Below, piece by piece: positions 18,348 to 28,178 of a stretch of 64,000 nucleotides of DNA. The position numbers were made by a program, and so were the translations under genes. The notes beneath the pieces were generated by a model. The model ran no database searches, was not told the origin of the DNA, and saw only the letters and a list, made by a program, of their open reading frames with translations. The stretch is from Gammaproteobacteria bacterium. Its GTDB lineage: Bacteria > Pseudomonadota > Gammaproteobacteria > GCA-001735895. The DNA is taken from the NCBI GenBank assembly GCA_024638385.1, contig JAHEKJ010000009.1:1-64000 (forward strand), given 5' to 3'. Position 1 is the first letter of the stretch, and each line of letters starts with the position of its first letter.

Positions 18348-20654
18348 TCAATTGCGTACCGGCGCGCCGGCGTCGAGCATGCCGTCGATGCGGGCGCGCG
18401 TCGCGTCGGTCTGCACCAGCGTAAGAAACGCGCGGCGCTCGGCGTCGAACAGATCCTGCTCGCTCCAGCTCGTGCCCGGTTCGATGTCGCCGCCGGTGAC
18501 GATACACGCGATTTCGCTGCCGACGCACACGTCGTGGGCGAAGAACTGGCCGTCGGCGTGCGATTTTTCGAGCCATTTGAGCATGTCCTCGAACAGCGGT
18601 CTACCGGGCATCGCAAGCGGCGGCCGGGCGAAGCGCGTACGGCTCGCCGGATCGTCGATCGCGGCCAGCGCCTCGCCGAGAATGCGGTCGCGGTTGATCA
18701 CGTAGCGATCGTGCGGTCGCAGCATGGCCTGCGCGCGCGCGATGACCGGCGAACTCGCGGTCTTGCCGTAGCCGAGATTCATGAAAGCCTTGCGGCACGC
18801 CTCGCCGATGTCGTCGCCGCAGCCGAGTTTTTCGATCCAGCGGTAGAGCGTCTCCTTGCAGCCGCCGCCGCCCGGCACCACGCCGACCAGCGATTCGACG
18901 AGCCCCATGACCGAATTGGCGTGGCAGATGACCTGTTGCGCGTGCAGCACGACCTCGAAGCCGCCGCCGATCGACAGCCCGACCGGCGCCGCGACCACCG
19001 GGAATTCCGCGGCGGCCATGCGGTGGACGGTCTGCTGGAAGTCGGCGAGAAAGCGGTCGAGCCCGTCGAGATCGTCGCGGCGATAGAAATCGCGCACCAC
19101 GCCGAGGTTGACGCCGCACGAAAAATGCTGCGCGTCGTTGTGCACGACCAGGCCGCGCATGCCCTTTGCGGCAACCGCGTCGAGCGCGTCGGCGAGGATG
19201 CCCATCGAGTCGCCGTCGAGCGCGTTGGCCTTGCTGTGGAACTCGACCAGCGCGACGCCGTCGAGGTCGTACCAGCTCGCGACCGCGCAGCTGTTCTGCG
19301 CCGTCAGCGTGCGCCGTTTTTCGCTAAAGCGAATGACCCCGGCGGGGCGCTCGATCGGTCGCCACTCGCCGCCGTGGCGGCGTGCCTCGAGCTTGTCGCC
19401 GGAGACGCGGTAGAAACTCGAACCGGCCGCCTGGGCAAGAAACTCCGGTACCTCGGCGCCCTCGTCTTCGAGCCGCGCGACGAACGCGTCGACGCCGATT
19501 TCGTCGAGCAGCTCGAACGGCCCCTGGATCCAGTTGTAGCCGAGCTTCATCGCGTCGTCGATGCCGAGCGGGCCGTCGTCGACCTCGGGGATCAGCGAAG
19601 CGGCATAGGCCAGCGTGCGCGACAGCACGCGCCAGGCGTATTCGCCGTAGCGGCCGTCGTCTTCCAGCAACAGCGACACGCCGTCCTGCTCGGCGCGCTC
19701 GGCGAGCGGCAACGCGAGCCGCGGCGGCGCGCTCTCGTATTCGCCGGAAGCGAGGTTCAGCACCTCGCGGCCGCCGTCGCCGACGCGGTAAAAGCCTTGC
19801 CCCTGTTTGTTGCCGGTCTGACCGTTTTCGATCATGCGCGTCATCAGCGGGATCTTCGCCGCTTCGCGGTGGAAGGCGTCGGCGGGCGGCAGAATCTCGA
19901 CCAGGCTTTGCACGACGTCGGACATCAGGTCGATGCCGATCAGGTCGTAGAGGCCGAACACGCCGGTCTTCGGAATGCCCATCGGCCGGCCGAAGATCGC
20001 GTCGGCCTCGAGCGGCGTGAGATCCATGTCGAAAGCCGCGTGCAGCGCGCACTGGATCGCGTAGACGCCGACGCGGTTGCCGAGGAAGCCGGGCGTGTCG
20101 CGGCACGGCACGACGCCCTTGCCGAGCTGCTGTTCGCAGAAATCGGCGAGCAGCTCGATGATTGCCGGATCGGTGTCGTCGCCGCGAACCAGCTCGAGCA
20201 GGCGCATGAAGCGCACCGGGTTGAAGAAGTGCGTGATCGCGAAGCGCCGACGAAACGATTCCGGCATGTCCTCGACCAGCAGGCGGATCGGGATCGTCGA
20301 CGTGTTCGACGAGACGATCGCGTCGGCGTGGCAGGTGTCGTCGAGGCGCCGGTACAGGTCCTGCTTGACGTCGAGACGCTCGACCACGGCCTCGGCAATC
20401 CAGTCGCAGTCGCCGAGCACCGAGAAATCGTCGCGCGTGTTGCCGAGACGGATGTATTGCTCGGCCTCCTTGCTGATCAGCCCCGGCGCGTTCGGGTCGC
20501 GCAGGCGCTCGAGCCCGCGTTCGGCGAGCGCATTCGGATTGTCGTCGGTGGGCAGGTCGAGCAGCCAGACGTCGATGCCGGCATTCGCCACCTGCCCGGC
20601 GATACCTGCACCCATGGTTCCGGCCCCGATAACCGCGACCTTCTCGATCTTCAT
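18348..20654 (-). CDS. 3-hydroxyacyl-CoA dehydrogenase/enoyl-CoA hydratase fusion
   Basis: N-term VAVIGAGTMGAGIAGQVANAGIDVWLLDLP; HFFNPVRFMRLLELVRG; C-term crotonase-like VAAPVGLSIGGGFEVVLH...VGVVPGGGGCKE. Confidence 0.92.
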   Translation of the reverse strand: MKIEKVAVIGAGTMGAGIAGQVANAGIDVWLLDLPTDDNPNALAERGLERLRDPNAPGLISKEAEQYIRLGNTRDDFSVLGDCDWIAEAVVERLDVKQDLYRRLDDTCHADAIVSSNTSTIPIRLLVEDMPESFRRRFAITHFFNPVRFMRLLELVRGDDTDPAIIELLADFCEQQLGKGVVPCRDTPGFLGNRVGVYAIQCALHAAFDMDLTPLEADAIFGRPMGIPKTGVFGLYDLIGIDLMSDVVQSLVEILPPADAFHREAAKIPLMTRMIENGQTGNKQGQGFYRVGDGGREVLNLASGEYESAPPRLALPLAERAEQDGVSLLLEDDGRYGEYAWRVLSRTLAYAASLIPEVDDGPLGIDDAMKLGYNWIQGPFELLDEIGVDAFVARLEDEGAEVPEFLAQAAGSSFYRVSGDKLEARRHGGEWRPIERPAGVIRFSEKRRTLTAQNSCAVASWYDLDGVALVEFHSKANALDGDSMGILADALDAVAAKGMRGLVVHNDAQHFSCGVNLGVVRDFYRRDDLDGLDRFLADFQQTVHRMAAAEFPVVAAPVGLSIGGGFEVVLHAQQVICHANSVMGLVESLVGVVPGGGGCKETLYRWIEKLGCGDDIGEACRKAFMNLGYGKTASSPVIARAQAMLRPHDRYVINRDRILGEALAAIDDPASRTRFARPPLAMPGRPLFEDMLKWLEKSHADGQFFAHDVCVGSEIACIVTGGDIEPGTSWSEQDLFDAERRAFLTLVQTDATRARIDGMLDAGAPVRN

Positions 20655-20677
20655 GTCACCAACCTCGATTTTTGCCT

Positions 20678-20776
20678 GTCATTGCGAGGAGCGCGCGACC
20701 GAAGGTCGTGCGCGACGAAGCAATCTCCCGAAACTTGCCCGATCCCGAAAGATTGCTTCGCTGCGCTCGCAATGAC
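20678..20776. repeat. REP/MITE-like GTCATTGCGAGG element R1
   Basis: GTCATTGCGAG...GACGAAGCAATCT...AGATTGCTTCGCTGCGCTCGCAATGAC inverted termini, intergenic. Confidence 0.9.
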
Positions 20777-20788
20777 GAGAATTTCTGC

Positions 20789-20936
20789 GTCATTGCGAGG
20801 AGGGGCGGCCGGAGGCCGACGCGACGAAGCAATCTTGTCGTAGTTAGCCGATCCTCCGGATTGCGTCGTCGCGGAGCCTGCCCCGGCCCCGGCTCGGAGG
20901 CCGGGGTGAACTGCAGCCGGGGCTCCTCGCAATGAC
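20789..20936. repeat. REP/MITE-like GTCATTGCGAGG element R2 with internal GC-rich module (20871-20925)
   Basis: GTCATTGCGAGGAGG...CTCCTCGCAATGAC; internal 55-nt module also present at 39215-39269. Confidence 0.88.
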
Positions 20937-20949
20937 GGCTTTGTTTTCG

Positions 20950-21747
20950 TCATGCCGCGTTTTCGAGCGCGCCGATCAGCGCGCGCAATTCGTGCAGCGT
21001 CTGCTTCGGCGCCTCGACCGGCAGCATGTGACCGTAACGTTCGATGACCGTGACCTTCGCGCGCAGCGCGTCGGCGAGCTGCAGGCCGGCCTTCATCGGC
21101 GTCAACCGGTCCTTGCGCGCGAGAATCAGTTGCGCCGGCAGGTCGAGCGCCTGCGCCACCGCGAGGCCGTTGTTGTAATTGCTGCACGCGAGCAGGTCTT
21201 CGTACATCGGGTTCGAGCCCATGATCTGGCGGCCTATCGCGATCGGCTGCATGCCCGGCACCGCGCTGATTCCGTACTGCGCATCGGGGCCGAAGCCCCA
21301 CAGCAGCAGCATTTCGGCGGCCTTGCCCGCGTCGTTTTTGGCTGCGTCGATCAGTGCCGGGTTGACCGGGATCTCGCCGGCGGTGCCGACGCCGGTGATC
21401 GACCTGAGCGCCGCAGGCGCCTGCCGCGCGAGCTCGAGGATGTCGAGAAAACCCTGCGAATGGCCGACCGCGTGGACCGGCGGCGCGCCGACCGCGGCGA
21501 GAAATTCGCCGAGCCACGCGCCCATGTCCTCGATCGTCTCGAGCGGCTTGCCGGCCGACAGGCTGTGGCCGGGCAGGTCGGGCGCGAGCACCGCGTAGCC
21601 GTTGTAGGCGAACCAGCGCGTCTGCAGCGCCCAGCTGCGATGATCGAGTCCGCTGCCGTGCACGAACAGCACGCTCGGCAGCGATGCGTCGTAGTCCTTG
21701 CCGCCGGTCGCGGCGTAAGTTTTCTCGCCCCTGACTTCGCAGTACAT
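20950..21747 (-). CDS. Alpha/beta hydrolase
   Basis: SVLFVHGSGLDHRSWALQTRWFAYNGYAVLAPDLPGHSLS; GHSQG nucleophile elbow; ATG at 21747 overlapping the MetY-like stop. Confidence 0.88.
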   Translation of the reverse strand: MYCEVRGEKTYAATGGKDYDASLPSVLFVHGSGLDHRSWALQTRWFAYNGYAVLAPDLPGHSLSAGKPLETIEDMGAWLGEFLAAVGAPPVHAVGHSQGFLDILELARQAPAALRSITGVGTAGEIPVNPALIDAAKNDAGKAAEMLLLWGFGPDAQYGISAVPGMQPIAIGRQIMGSNPMYEDLLACSNYNNGLAVAQALDLPAQLILARKDRLTPMKAGLQLADALRAKVTVIERYGHMLPVEAPKQTLHELRALIGALENAA

Positions 21748-23051
21748 CAGGACCCCGCGACGCGTCTGGCGGCGCGAAAGCCGCGTTCGAAATCCGCCTT
21801 GATGTCGCCGATGTCCTCGATGCCGACCGACACCCGCACCAGGTCCTCGCTGATGCCGGCGGCCTCCATGTCCTCGCGGGTCAGCCGCGAATGGGTCGTC
21901 GTCGCCGGGTGCAGCACCAGCGTACGCGCGTCGCCGACGTTGGCGAGGTTCGACGCGAGTTCGAGCGAATCGATGAAGGCCGCGCCGCCGGCGCGGCCGC
22001 CGACGACGCCGAAGCACAGCATCGAGCCGGCGCCGTCGGGAAACAGCGTCGCCGCGAGCGCGTGGCTCGGGTTGCTTTCCATGTCGGGGTAATTGGTCCA
22101 GGTCACGGCGTCCTGCCGCTGCAGCCAGTCGAGCAACGCCTTCGCGTTGGCGACGTGCTGCTTCATGCGCAGGTTCAGCGTCTCTATACCCTGCAGGATC
22201 AAAAACGCGTTGTGCGGGCTCATCGCCGCGCCGACGTCGCGCATCGATTCGGCGCGCATCTTCATCGCCAGCGCCGACGGTCCGAACTCTTCCCAGAAGC
22301 GGATGCCGTGGAACGGCGCGTAGGGCTCGGTCAGTTCGGGGAAGCGGCCGCTCGCGCTCCAGTCGAACTGGCCGCCGTCGACGACGACGCCGCCGATCGC
22401 GACGCCGTGGCCGCCCATCCATTTGGTGGTCGAATGGACGACGACGTCGGCGCCGTGCTCGAACGGCCGGCACAGCGTCGGAGTCGCGAAGGTCGCGTCG
22501 ACGACCACGGGAATTCCGGCGTCGTGCGCGATCTCGGCAATGCCCGGGATATTGGCGATCTCGAGTCCCGGGTTGCCGATCGACTCGCAGAACACGAGCT
22601 TGGTATTGGGCCTGATCGCGGCGCGCAGCGCCTTTTCGTCGTTGATCGGAACGAAGTCGCAGTCGATGCCGAGGCGCTTGATCGTGTGCTTGAGCAGGGT
22701 CGCGGTCGAGCCGTAAATCTGGGTCGCCGAGATCAAATGATCGCCGGCCGAGCACAGCGTGATGAACAGCGTAAACAGCGCGCTCATGCCCGACGCGGTG
22801 CAGATCGCGCCGCTGCCGCCCTCGAGCGCGGCGATGCGCTGCTCGAGCACGGCGACGGTCGGGTTGGTGATGCGGCTGTAGATATGTCCACCCTGCTCGA
22901 CGTTGAACAGCGACGAGCCGGCGCTGACGCTTTCGAACACGTAAGATGTCGTCTGGTAGACCGGCACCGCGCGCGCGCCGTGATCGCTCTCCGGCACGTA
23001 GCCGGTGTGCAGCGCGACGGTATCGGGTTTGAGATAGGTGGATCGGCTCAT
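21747..23051 (-). CDS. O-acetylhomoserine/cystathionine sulfhydrylase family PLP enzyme (MetY-like)
   Basis: DTVALHTGY...VPVYQTTSYVF; VVVHSTTKWMGGHG PLP lysine motif; SVGIEDIGDIKADFERG. Confidence 0.9.
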   Translation of the reverse strand: MSRSTYLKPDTVALHTGYVPESDHGARAVPVYQTTSYVFESVSAGSSLFNVEQGGHIYSRITNPTVAVLEQRIAALEGGSGAICTASGMSALFTLFITLCSAGDHLISATQIYGSTATLLKHTIKRLGIDCDFVPINDEKALRAAIRPNTKLVFCESIGNPGLEIANIPGIAEIAHDAGIPVVVDATFATPTLCRPFEHGADVVVHSTTKWMGGHGVAIGGVVVDGGQFDWSASGRFPELTEPYAPFHGIRFWEEFGPSALAMKMRAESMRDVGAAMSPHNAFLILQGIETLNLRMKQHVANAKALLDWLQRQDAVTWTNYPDMESNPSHALAATLFPDGAGSMLCFGVVGGRAGGAAFIDSLELASNLANVGDARTLVLHPATTTHSRLTREDMEAAGISEDLVRVSVGIEDIGDIKADFERGFRAARRVAGS

Positions 23052-24175
23052 GCGCTTACCTCCGCTCGGCTGATCGCGTCGAAATCGAACGGCAGCGGGA
23101 CGATACGCGCACGCGCGCCGGCGATCTCGACGCTGTCGTGGGCGGCGACGAAATCGCTCTTCATCATTGCCATCGCCAGGTGCAGGCGGTGGCGCGGCGA
23201 CCAGACCTGCGAGCGGATGTCGCCGACGACTCGTCCGCCGGCCTCGAATTCGAAGCGCTCGAAGGTCATCGGCGTCTCGAACACCAGGCCCGTCAAAATG
23301 TGTTCGTGGGTATCCTTGAGCGGGCGCAGCGCCTCGAGGCTCAGCGATTCGATGTCGGCGTCGAGATCGATGAAGGTGTCGAGGCCGCACTCGAACGGGT
23401 TGTGCGCCTGGGTCATATCGTTGCCGTACGACAGCAGCCCGCTCTCGATGCGCTCGATCAGGTTGGGGCCACCGGCGCGGACGTTCAGGTCCTGTCCCTG
23501 CGCAAAAAGTTCGTCCCACAGCGGCTCTGCGAGATCGGCGTCGTTCAGGTAAATCTCGAAACCGTCCTGCTTGCTGTAACCCGAGCGCATGACCATCATT
23601 GCGCGGCCGCGAAACTCGAGCATTTTCGAGCGGAAGAAGCGGATCGACGGCACCGCGTCGCCGAACACGCGGGTCACGAGGGTCTCGGCCTTCGGCCCCT
23701 GAACCGCGAGCGGCCAGATATCGGCCTCGCCGACCTCGACGTCGAGACCGTAACCGAGGGCGAGGCCCTGGGCGAAGAAGCGTACGTCGCTGTCGGCGAT
23801 CGAGATCCACCAGTGATCGTCGGCCAGCTTGATCACGACCGGGTCGTTGAGCAGCGCGCCGGTCTCGTCGCACAGCGGCGCATAGAGGCCCTGGCCAATC
23901 GCGGTGCGGCGAATATCGCGCGGCGTCATGAGCTGGACCAGGCGCTTCGCGTCGGGCCCCCTGACTTCGATCTGGCGTTCGCAGGCGACGTCCCAGACCT
24001 GCACGTGCTCGCACAGGTGCCAGTAATCGGCTTCGTTGCTGTCGAAGAAGGTCGGCAGCAGCATGTGGTTGTAGACGGTGTAGCCGCGCACGCCGGCGGC
24101 CTCGACCCGGCGGGTGAACGGCGTCGCGCGCGTCCGCCGGGAAATACTCAGGATCTTGTCTTTCAAACCAGTCAT
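23048..24175 (-). CDS. dmdA: GcvT-fold methyltransferase resembling DMSP demethylase DmdA
   Basis: YTVYNHMLLPTFF, HLCEHVQVWDVACERQIEV, WWISIADSDVRFFAQGLA, PNLIERIESGLLSYGNDMTQAHNPFECGLDTFIDLD match recalled DmdA motifs rather than canonical GcvT. Confidence 0.7.
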   Translation of the reverse strand: MTGLKDKILSISRRTRATPFTRRVEAAGVRGYTVYNHMLLPTFFDSNEADYWHLCEHVQVWDVACERQIEVRGPDAKRLVQLMTPRDIRRTAIGQGLYAPLCDETGALLNDPVVIKLADDHWWISIADSDVRFFAQGLALGYGLDVEVGEADIWPLAVQGPKAETLVTRVFGDAVPSIRFFRSKMLEFRGRAMMVMRSGYSKQDGFEIYLNDADLAEPLWDELFAQGQDLNVRAGGPNLIERIESGLLSYGNDMTQAHNPFECGLDTFIDLDADIESLSLEALRPLKDTHEHILTGLVFETPMTFERFEFEAGGRVVGDIRSQVWSPRHRLHLAMAMMKSDFVAAHDSVEIAGARARIVPLPFDFDAISRAEVSA

Positions 24176-24416
24176 CCGGTGATTCCGGCGCCGCTACTCG
24201 CCGCCACGCACAGGGGCTGCCATGCTAGACGTTTTTGATTTTGCTGACAATTCGCGAATTACCTGCGGGCAACAGATTCTTGCTCGCACGCGACATCGGG
24301 CGCCGATATTTTGCCGCGCGCGGGCAATATTCGGCGAATAAATCTGCCATAATTACGCGAGTCAATGCATTTGTCTTGCCCGAATTGCTGCCTGTCCGTC
24401 TACCGGCTCGAAATCG

Positions 24417-24608
24417 ATGAAAACTGATCGATTCTCCCGCGTCGAATCGCCGTGCGTGAGGCTGTGCACGCTCGACGACGAGGACGTCTGCCTGGGCTGC
24501 CACCGGCATATCGACGAAATCTGCGCCTGGGCCGCCTCGAGCGATGACGAGCGCGAGCGAATCCTCGAGCGCGCGGCCGTGCGCGCCGAGCGGATGGCAC
24601 GTGGCTGA
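24417..24608 (+). CDS. DUF1289 small cysteine-rich protein
   Basis: SPCVRLCTLDDEDVCLGCHRHIDEICAWAASSDDER. Confidence 0.85.
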   Translation: MKTDRFSRVESPCVRLCTLDDEDVCLGCHRHIDEICAWAASSDDERERILERAAVRAERMARG

Positions 24609-25212
24609 TCTCGATTCGCTCACGGTCGACGAAATCCGCGCGCGCCTGCACGCGCAGAACAGCACGACCTTCGACGTACCGCCGGAGCTGCTCGGCGACG
24701 ACGCGCGCGAAGCCGCGGTGCTGGTGCCGTTCGTGCGCGAGGACGACGCCTGGCACCTGCTTTATATTCGCCGTACCGAGCACGACGTTGACCGCCACAG
24801 CGGCCAGGTCGCGTTCGCCGGCGGCAAGCGCGACGACGAGGATGCGTCGCTGCTCGACACCGCGCTGCGCGAAGCCGAGGAGGAGATCGGCATCGCCCGC
24901 CGCGACGTCGAGGTGCTCGGCCACATCAATCACCATCACACGATCAGCGAATTCCAGGTGCGGCCCTACGTCGGCGTCGTGCCGTGGCCGTACGACCTGA
25001 TCCTCGACGAGATCGAGGTCGCGCGCGCGTTCACGCTGCCGCTGGCCTGGCTCGCCGACCCGGCCAATTATCGTACCGAGGCGCGCCGCCACCCGGCGTC
25101 GGAACGGCCCTGGCCGGTGGTCTATTTCGAACGTTACGATGGCGAATTGCTGTGGGGCGCGACCGCGCGCATGACGCTGTCGCTGATCGACGTGCTCAGG
25201 GTGAGAGACTAG
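24601..25212 (+). CDS. NUDIX hydrolase, CoA pyrophosphatase type
   Basis: VAFAGGKRDDEDASLLDTALREAEEEIGI Nudix box; GTG start overlapping the DUF1289 stop. Confidence 0.9.
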   Translation: MADLDSLTVDEIRARLHAQNSTTFDVPPELLGDDAREAAVLVPFVREDDAWHLLYIRRTEHDVDRHSGQVAFAGGKRDDEDASLLDTALREAEEEIGIARRDVEVLGHINHHHTISEFQVRPYVGVVPWPYDLILDEIEVARAFTLPLAWLADPANYRTEARRHPASERPWPVVYFERYDGELLWGATARMTLSLIDVLRVRD

Positions 25213-25224
25213 GCGAGAACCGGC

Positions 25225-25968
25225 CTAGTGATATTTTTCGGTCGTATAGTGACCCGGCTCGCGCCGGCGGTGCTTTTGCATGCCGCGCGAGACCAGCTCT
25301 TCGCTGACGTCGCGGATCATGTCCGAGCTGCCGCACATCATCACGTGCGAGTCGTCGCCGTTGATCATGAGCCCGGTGTGCTTTTCGAGGGTGCCGTCGG
25401 CCATCAGCGTGGTGACGCGCGCGCCGAGCGCGCCGGCGTGCGCCTCGCGGGTCACGATCGGCACGTAGACGAACTGCTCGCCGTGGCGGGCCAGCAGTTG
25501 CTGAATCAGGTCCTGGTATGCGAGTTCCCCGGCGAGGCTGACGGAATAGCAGAGGACGATTTTTTCGAAACGCTGCCAGGCCCTGTCGCTCTTCAGGATC
25601 GCGAGAAACGGGCCGATGCCGGTGCCGGTTGCGATCATCCACAGGTGTTTGCAATCCGGGATTTCGCTGACGGTCAGGAATCCCGACGGGTTGTCCGATA
25701 CGAGCACGTCGTCGCCGGACTCGAGCGCGAATAGCTTCGGCGACAGCGGACCCTCCTCGACGATGTTGAAGTAGACCTCGAGATAGGGTTCATCGGGCGT
25801 GTTGACCAGCGAATAGGGCCGCGCGAGCACGCCGTCGCCGTCGGCAACGCCGACTCGCACGAACTGGCCCGCCTCGAACGGCGTGAAGGGTACGTCGATA
25901 ACCAGCGCGGTCAGGTAGTCGTTGTGGCGGCGGTTCTCGACGACCTTGCCATTAAGCCAGTTTGCCAT
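25225..25968 (-). CDS. fpr: Ferredoxin--NADP(+) reductase
   Basis: ARPYSLVNTPDEPYLEVYFN; WMIATGTGIGPFLAIL; MMCGSSDMIRD. Confidence 0.88.
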   Translation of the reverse strand: MANWLNGKVVENRRHNDYLTALVIDVPFTPFEAGQFVRVGVADGDGVLARPYSLVNTPDEPYLEVYFNIVEEGPLSPKLFALESGDDVLVSDNPSGFLTVSEIPDCKHLWMIATGTGIGPFLAILKSDRAWQRFEKIVLCYSVSLAGELAYQDLIQQLLARHGEQFVYVPIVTREAHAGALGARVTTLMADGTLEKHTGLMINGDDSHVMMCGSSDMIRDVSEELVSRGMQKHRRREPGHYTTEKYH

Positions 25969-25969
25969 C

Positions 25970-26629
25970 TCAGGCCGCCAGCCGGTTGAGACTGTATGAG
26001 CCGTTCTTCTCCATCGCCTGCAGGTACAGGTCCTCGAATTCGGATACGACCGAGTCGCGCACCTCGGGTAATTCGAGCAGGCGTTTGCCCCAGGCCGCGA
26101 CTTTCGGCAGGATCGCGGGGTCGATCACCGACAGTTTGCCGTCGGCCACCGAATCCTGGCGGAACAGCGGCGCGAACGCGGTATCGGCCAGCGTGAACTG
26201 CTCGCCGTTGAACCAGGGCCCGTCGCCGAGATGTTTTTCGACGCGGCGAAACTGGTCTTCGAGTTCGGCGCGGTAGCGCTGGTAGCGCTCCTGGTCCTTG
26301 CTCATCTTCATCTGGTAGAGGTTGCCGAGCATGTCGGAAGCGAACTCGATCCAGGCGCGGTTCCTGGCGCGTGCCAGCGGGTCCTTCGGCTGCAGTTCGC
26401 CGCCGGTGATCTCGTCGAGATACTCGTTGATCACGGCCGATTCGAACAACACCTCGTCGTCGACCTCGAGCACCGGTACCTTCTTCAGCGGCGACAGCTC
26501 GAGAAACCAGTCGGGCGGGTCGGCGAGGTCGATGTAGGTCACGTCGAATTCGATCCCCTTGTGCTTGAGCGTGATCACGGCGCGCTGCACGAACGGGCAA
26601 GTCTTGAAACTGATCAGGTGTAGCGACAT
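25970..26629 (-). CDS. Glutathione S-transferase family protein
   Basis: HLISFKTCPFVQRAVITLKHKGIEFDVTYIDLADPPDWFLELSPLKKVPVLEVDDEVLFESAVINEYL. Confidence 0.93.
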   Translation of the reverse strand: MSLHLISFKTCPFVQRAVITLKHKGIEFDVTYIDLADPPDWFLELSPLKKVPVLEVDDEVLFESAVINEYLDEITGGELQPKDPLARARNRAWIEFASDMLGNLYQMKMSKDQERYQRYRAELEDQFRRVEKHLGDGPWFNGEQFTLADTAFAPLFRQDSVADGKLSVIDPAILPKVAAWGKRLLELPEVRDSVVSEFEDLYLQAMEKNGSYSLNRLAA

Positions 26630-26761
26630 TGAGTTGTCTCCGGGCATGGGTCAGAATGCTCCAATTCACCCAACTTATGTCTCGGGGACGGGAATCTCAA
26701 CCCCAATTTTGGTGAGGGAATGGGGGAGTGCCGGGGCGCGAAGCCAATCACGGAGAACACC

Positions 26762-27430
26762 ATGTCCACCGCATCCATAGGACTCAGCGACAAACTCCAG
26801 AAATATCTGCTCGACGTCTCGCTTCACGAACCCGAGGCCTGCCGCATGTTGCGCGAGCAGACGCTCGAGATGAGCGAAGCCAACATGATCAGTTCGCCCG
26901 AACAGGTGCAGCTGATCCTGCTGCTGGCGAAGATGCTCGGCGCGAAGCGCGGACTCGAAATCGGCACCTTCACCGGCTACACGAGCCTGCGGCTCACGCT
27001 CGGCATGCCGTCGTTGAAACTGACCTGCTGCGACCTGAACAAGGAATTCACCGCGATTGCGCGCCAGCACTGGCAGGCGGCCGGCGTCGATAACCGCATC
27101 GAGCTCGAGCTCGCACCGGCGCAGCAAACGCTCGATCTGCTGCTCGACGAGGGCTTCGAGGGCGCCTACGACTTCGCCTACATCGACGCCGACAAGACCG
27201 GTTATCGCGACTACGTCGAGTCCTGTCTCGCGCTGGTGCGCCCCGGCGGCCTGATCCTGCTCGACAACGTGCTCTGGGGCGGCGCCGTCATCGATTCCGA
27301 CGATACCAGCGACGACACCGTCGCGTTGCGCGAACTCAACGCGTGGATCCACGCCAACGCCAGGGGCCGCTACGACCTGTCGCTCGTGCCGATCGGCGAC
27401 GGCCTCACCGTCATCCGCAAATTCGCCTGA
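26762..27430 (+). CDS. Class I SAM-dependent O-methyltransferase
   Basis: GLEIGTFTGYTSLRLTLGMP; YDFAYIDADKTGYRDYVESCLALVRPGGLILLDNVLWGG. Confidence 0.93.
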   Translation: MSTASIGLSDKLQKYLLDVSLHEPEACRMLREQTLEMSEANMISSPEQVQLILLLAKMLGAKRGLEIGTFTGYTSLRLTLGMPSLKLTCCDLNKEFTAIARQHWQAAGVDNRIELELAPAQQTLDLLLDEGFEGAYDFAYIDADKTGYRDYVESCLALVRPGGLILLDNVLWGGAVIDSDDTSDDTVALRELNAWIHANARGRYDLSLVPIGDGLTVIRKFA

Positions 27431-27478
27431 CCCGAAGCCACGATCGTGTACGCCCGGGGACCGATTTTTTTGCAGTAA

Positions 27479-27529
27479 GGGGACAGATCCATTTTTGCCG
27501 CCTGCGGCGTCAAAAAAAGATCTGTCCCC
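27479..27529. repeat. GGGGACAG-capped palindrome B
   Basis: GGGGACAGATCCATTTTTGCCGCCTGCGGCGTCAAAAAAAGATCTGTCCCC between convergent genes. Confidence 0.92.
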
Positions 27530-27548
27530 GGCAGCGCTCGAACGTGGC

Positions 27549-28127
27549 TTAGTGCTGGACCTTCAACTGCGGCACGACGCCGTCGAACATCGATTCCAGC
27601 TGGACGCCGAGCGCGTCGCCGAACTTCGACACCGCGATGTAGATCGTGATGACGAAGACCGCGTCGACGATCTGCGGCTCGCTCCAGTGAGCATGCAATC
27701 GCTCCCAGAGCTCCTGCGGCACGCGGTTGGCGTCGTCGCCGATTTGTACGGTCAGGTCGAGCAGCGCCTTCTCGCCGTCGCTGAAATGCGGGCTCGTCCT
27801 GTACTTGTCGCCGTCGATGTCGGCGACCTTTTCCGGCGGGATGCCGAGCATGTCGGAGACGCGTTCGTGCTGCACGACGCAGTACTGGCACTGGTTGCGC
27901 TGGGTCGCTTTCAAAATCAACAACTCCTTGGTCTGCCAGTCGAGCACGCCGTCCTTCAGAATCGCCATGATCATGTCGGTGAACACCGTGCCGTATTCGG
28001 GCTGGTGGCCGAAGACCTTGAAGATATTCAGCAACGCCTGGAACCGCTCCTCGGCTTTGTCGTAAAACGCCACGGTTTCGGCGTCGGCCTGATCTCTTTC
28101 CACGTATGAAACACCCATCGTCGTCAT
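27549..28127 (-). CDS. Carboxymuconolactone decarboxylase/AhpD-like protein
   Basis: TKELLILKATQRNQCQYCVVQHERVSDMLGIPPEKV. Confidence 0.85.
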   Translation of the reverse strand: MTTMGVSYVERDQADAETVAFYDKAEERFQALLNIFKVFGHQPEYGTVFTDMIMAILKDGVLDWQTKELLILKATQRNQCQYCVVQHERVSDMLGIPPEKVADIDGDKYRTSPHFSDGEKALLDLTVQIGDDANRVPQELWERLHAHWSEPQIVDAVFVITIYIAVSKFGDALGVQLESMFDGVVPQLKVQH

Positions 28128-28178
28128 CGTGTCATCCTCCTCGTTTTGAACGATCGTTCTAAAAAGGCCAAATTTTTT

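Noticed and set aside
17997-20843. 948-aa plus-strand ORF
   Set aside because: Antisense shadow of the acyl-CoA ligase and HCDH/ECH genes; Arg/His/Asp-rich low-information composition typical of GC-rich mirror frames
21747-24014. Single 755-aa minus-strand fusion ORF including MetY
   Set aside because: N-terminal part is an out-of-frame reading of the DmdA-like gene; the real MetY-like start is at 23051
24302-24345. Imperfect palindrome CGCCGATATTTTGCC...GGGCAATATTCGGCG upstream of the DUF1289 gene
   Set aside because: Arms match only partly and no second copy was seen; insufficient to claim a regulatory element or riboswitch
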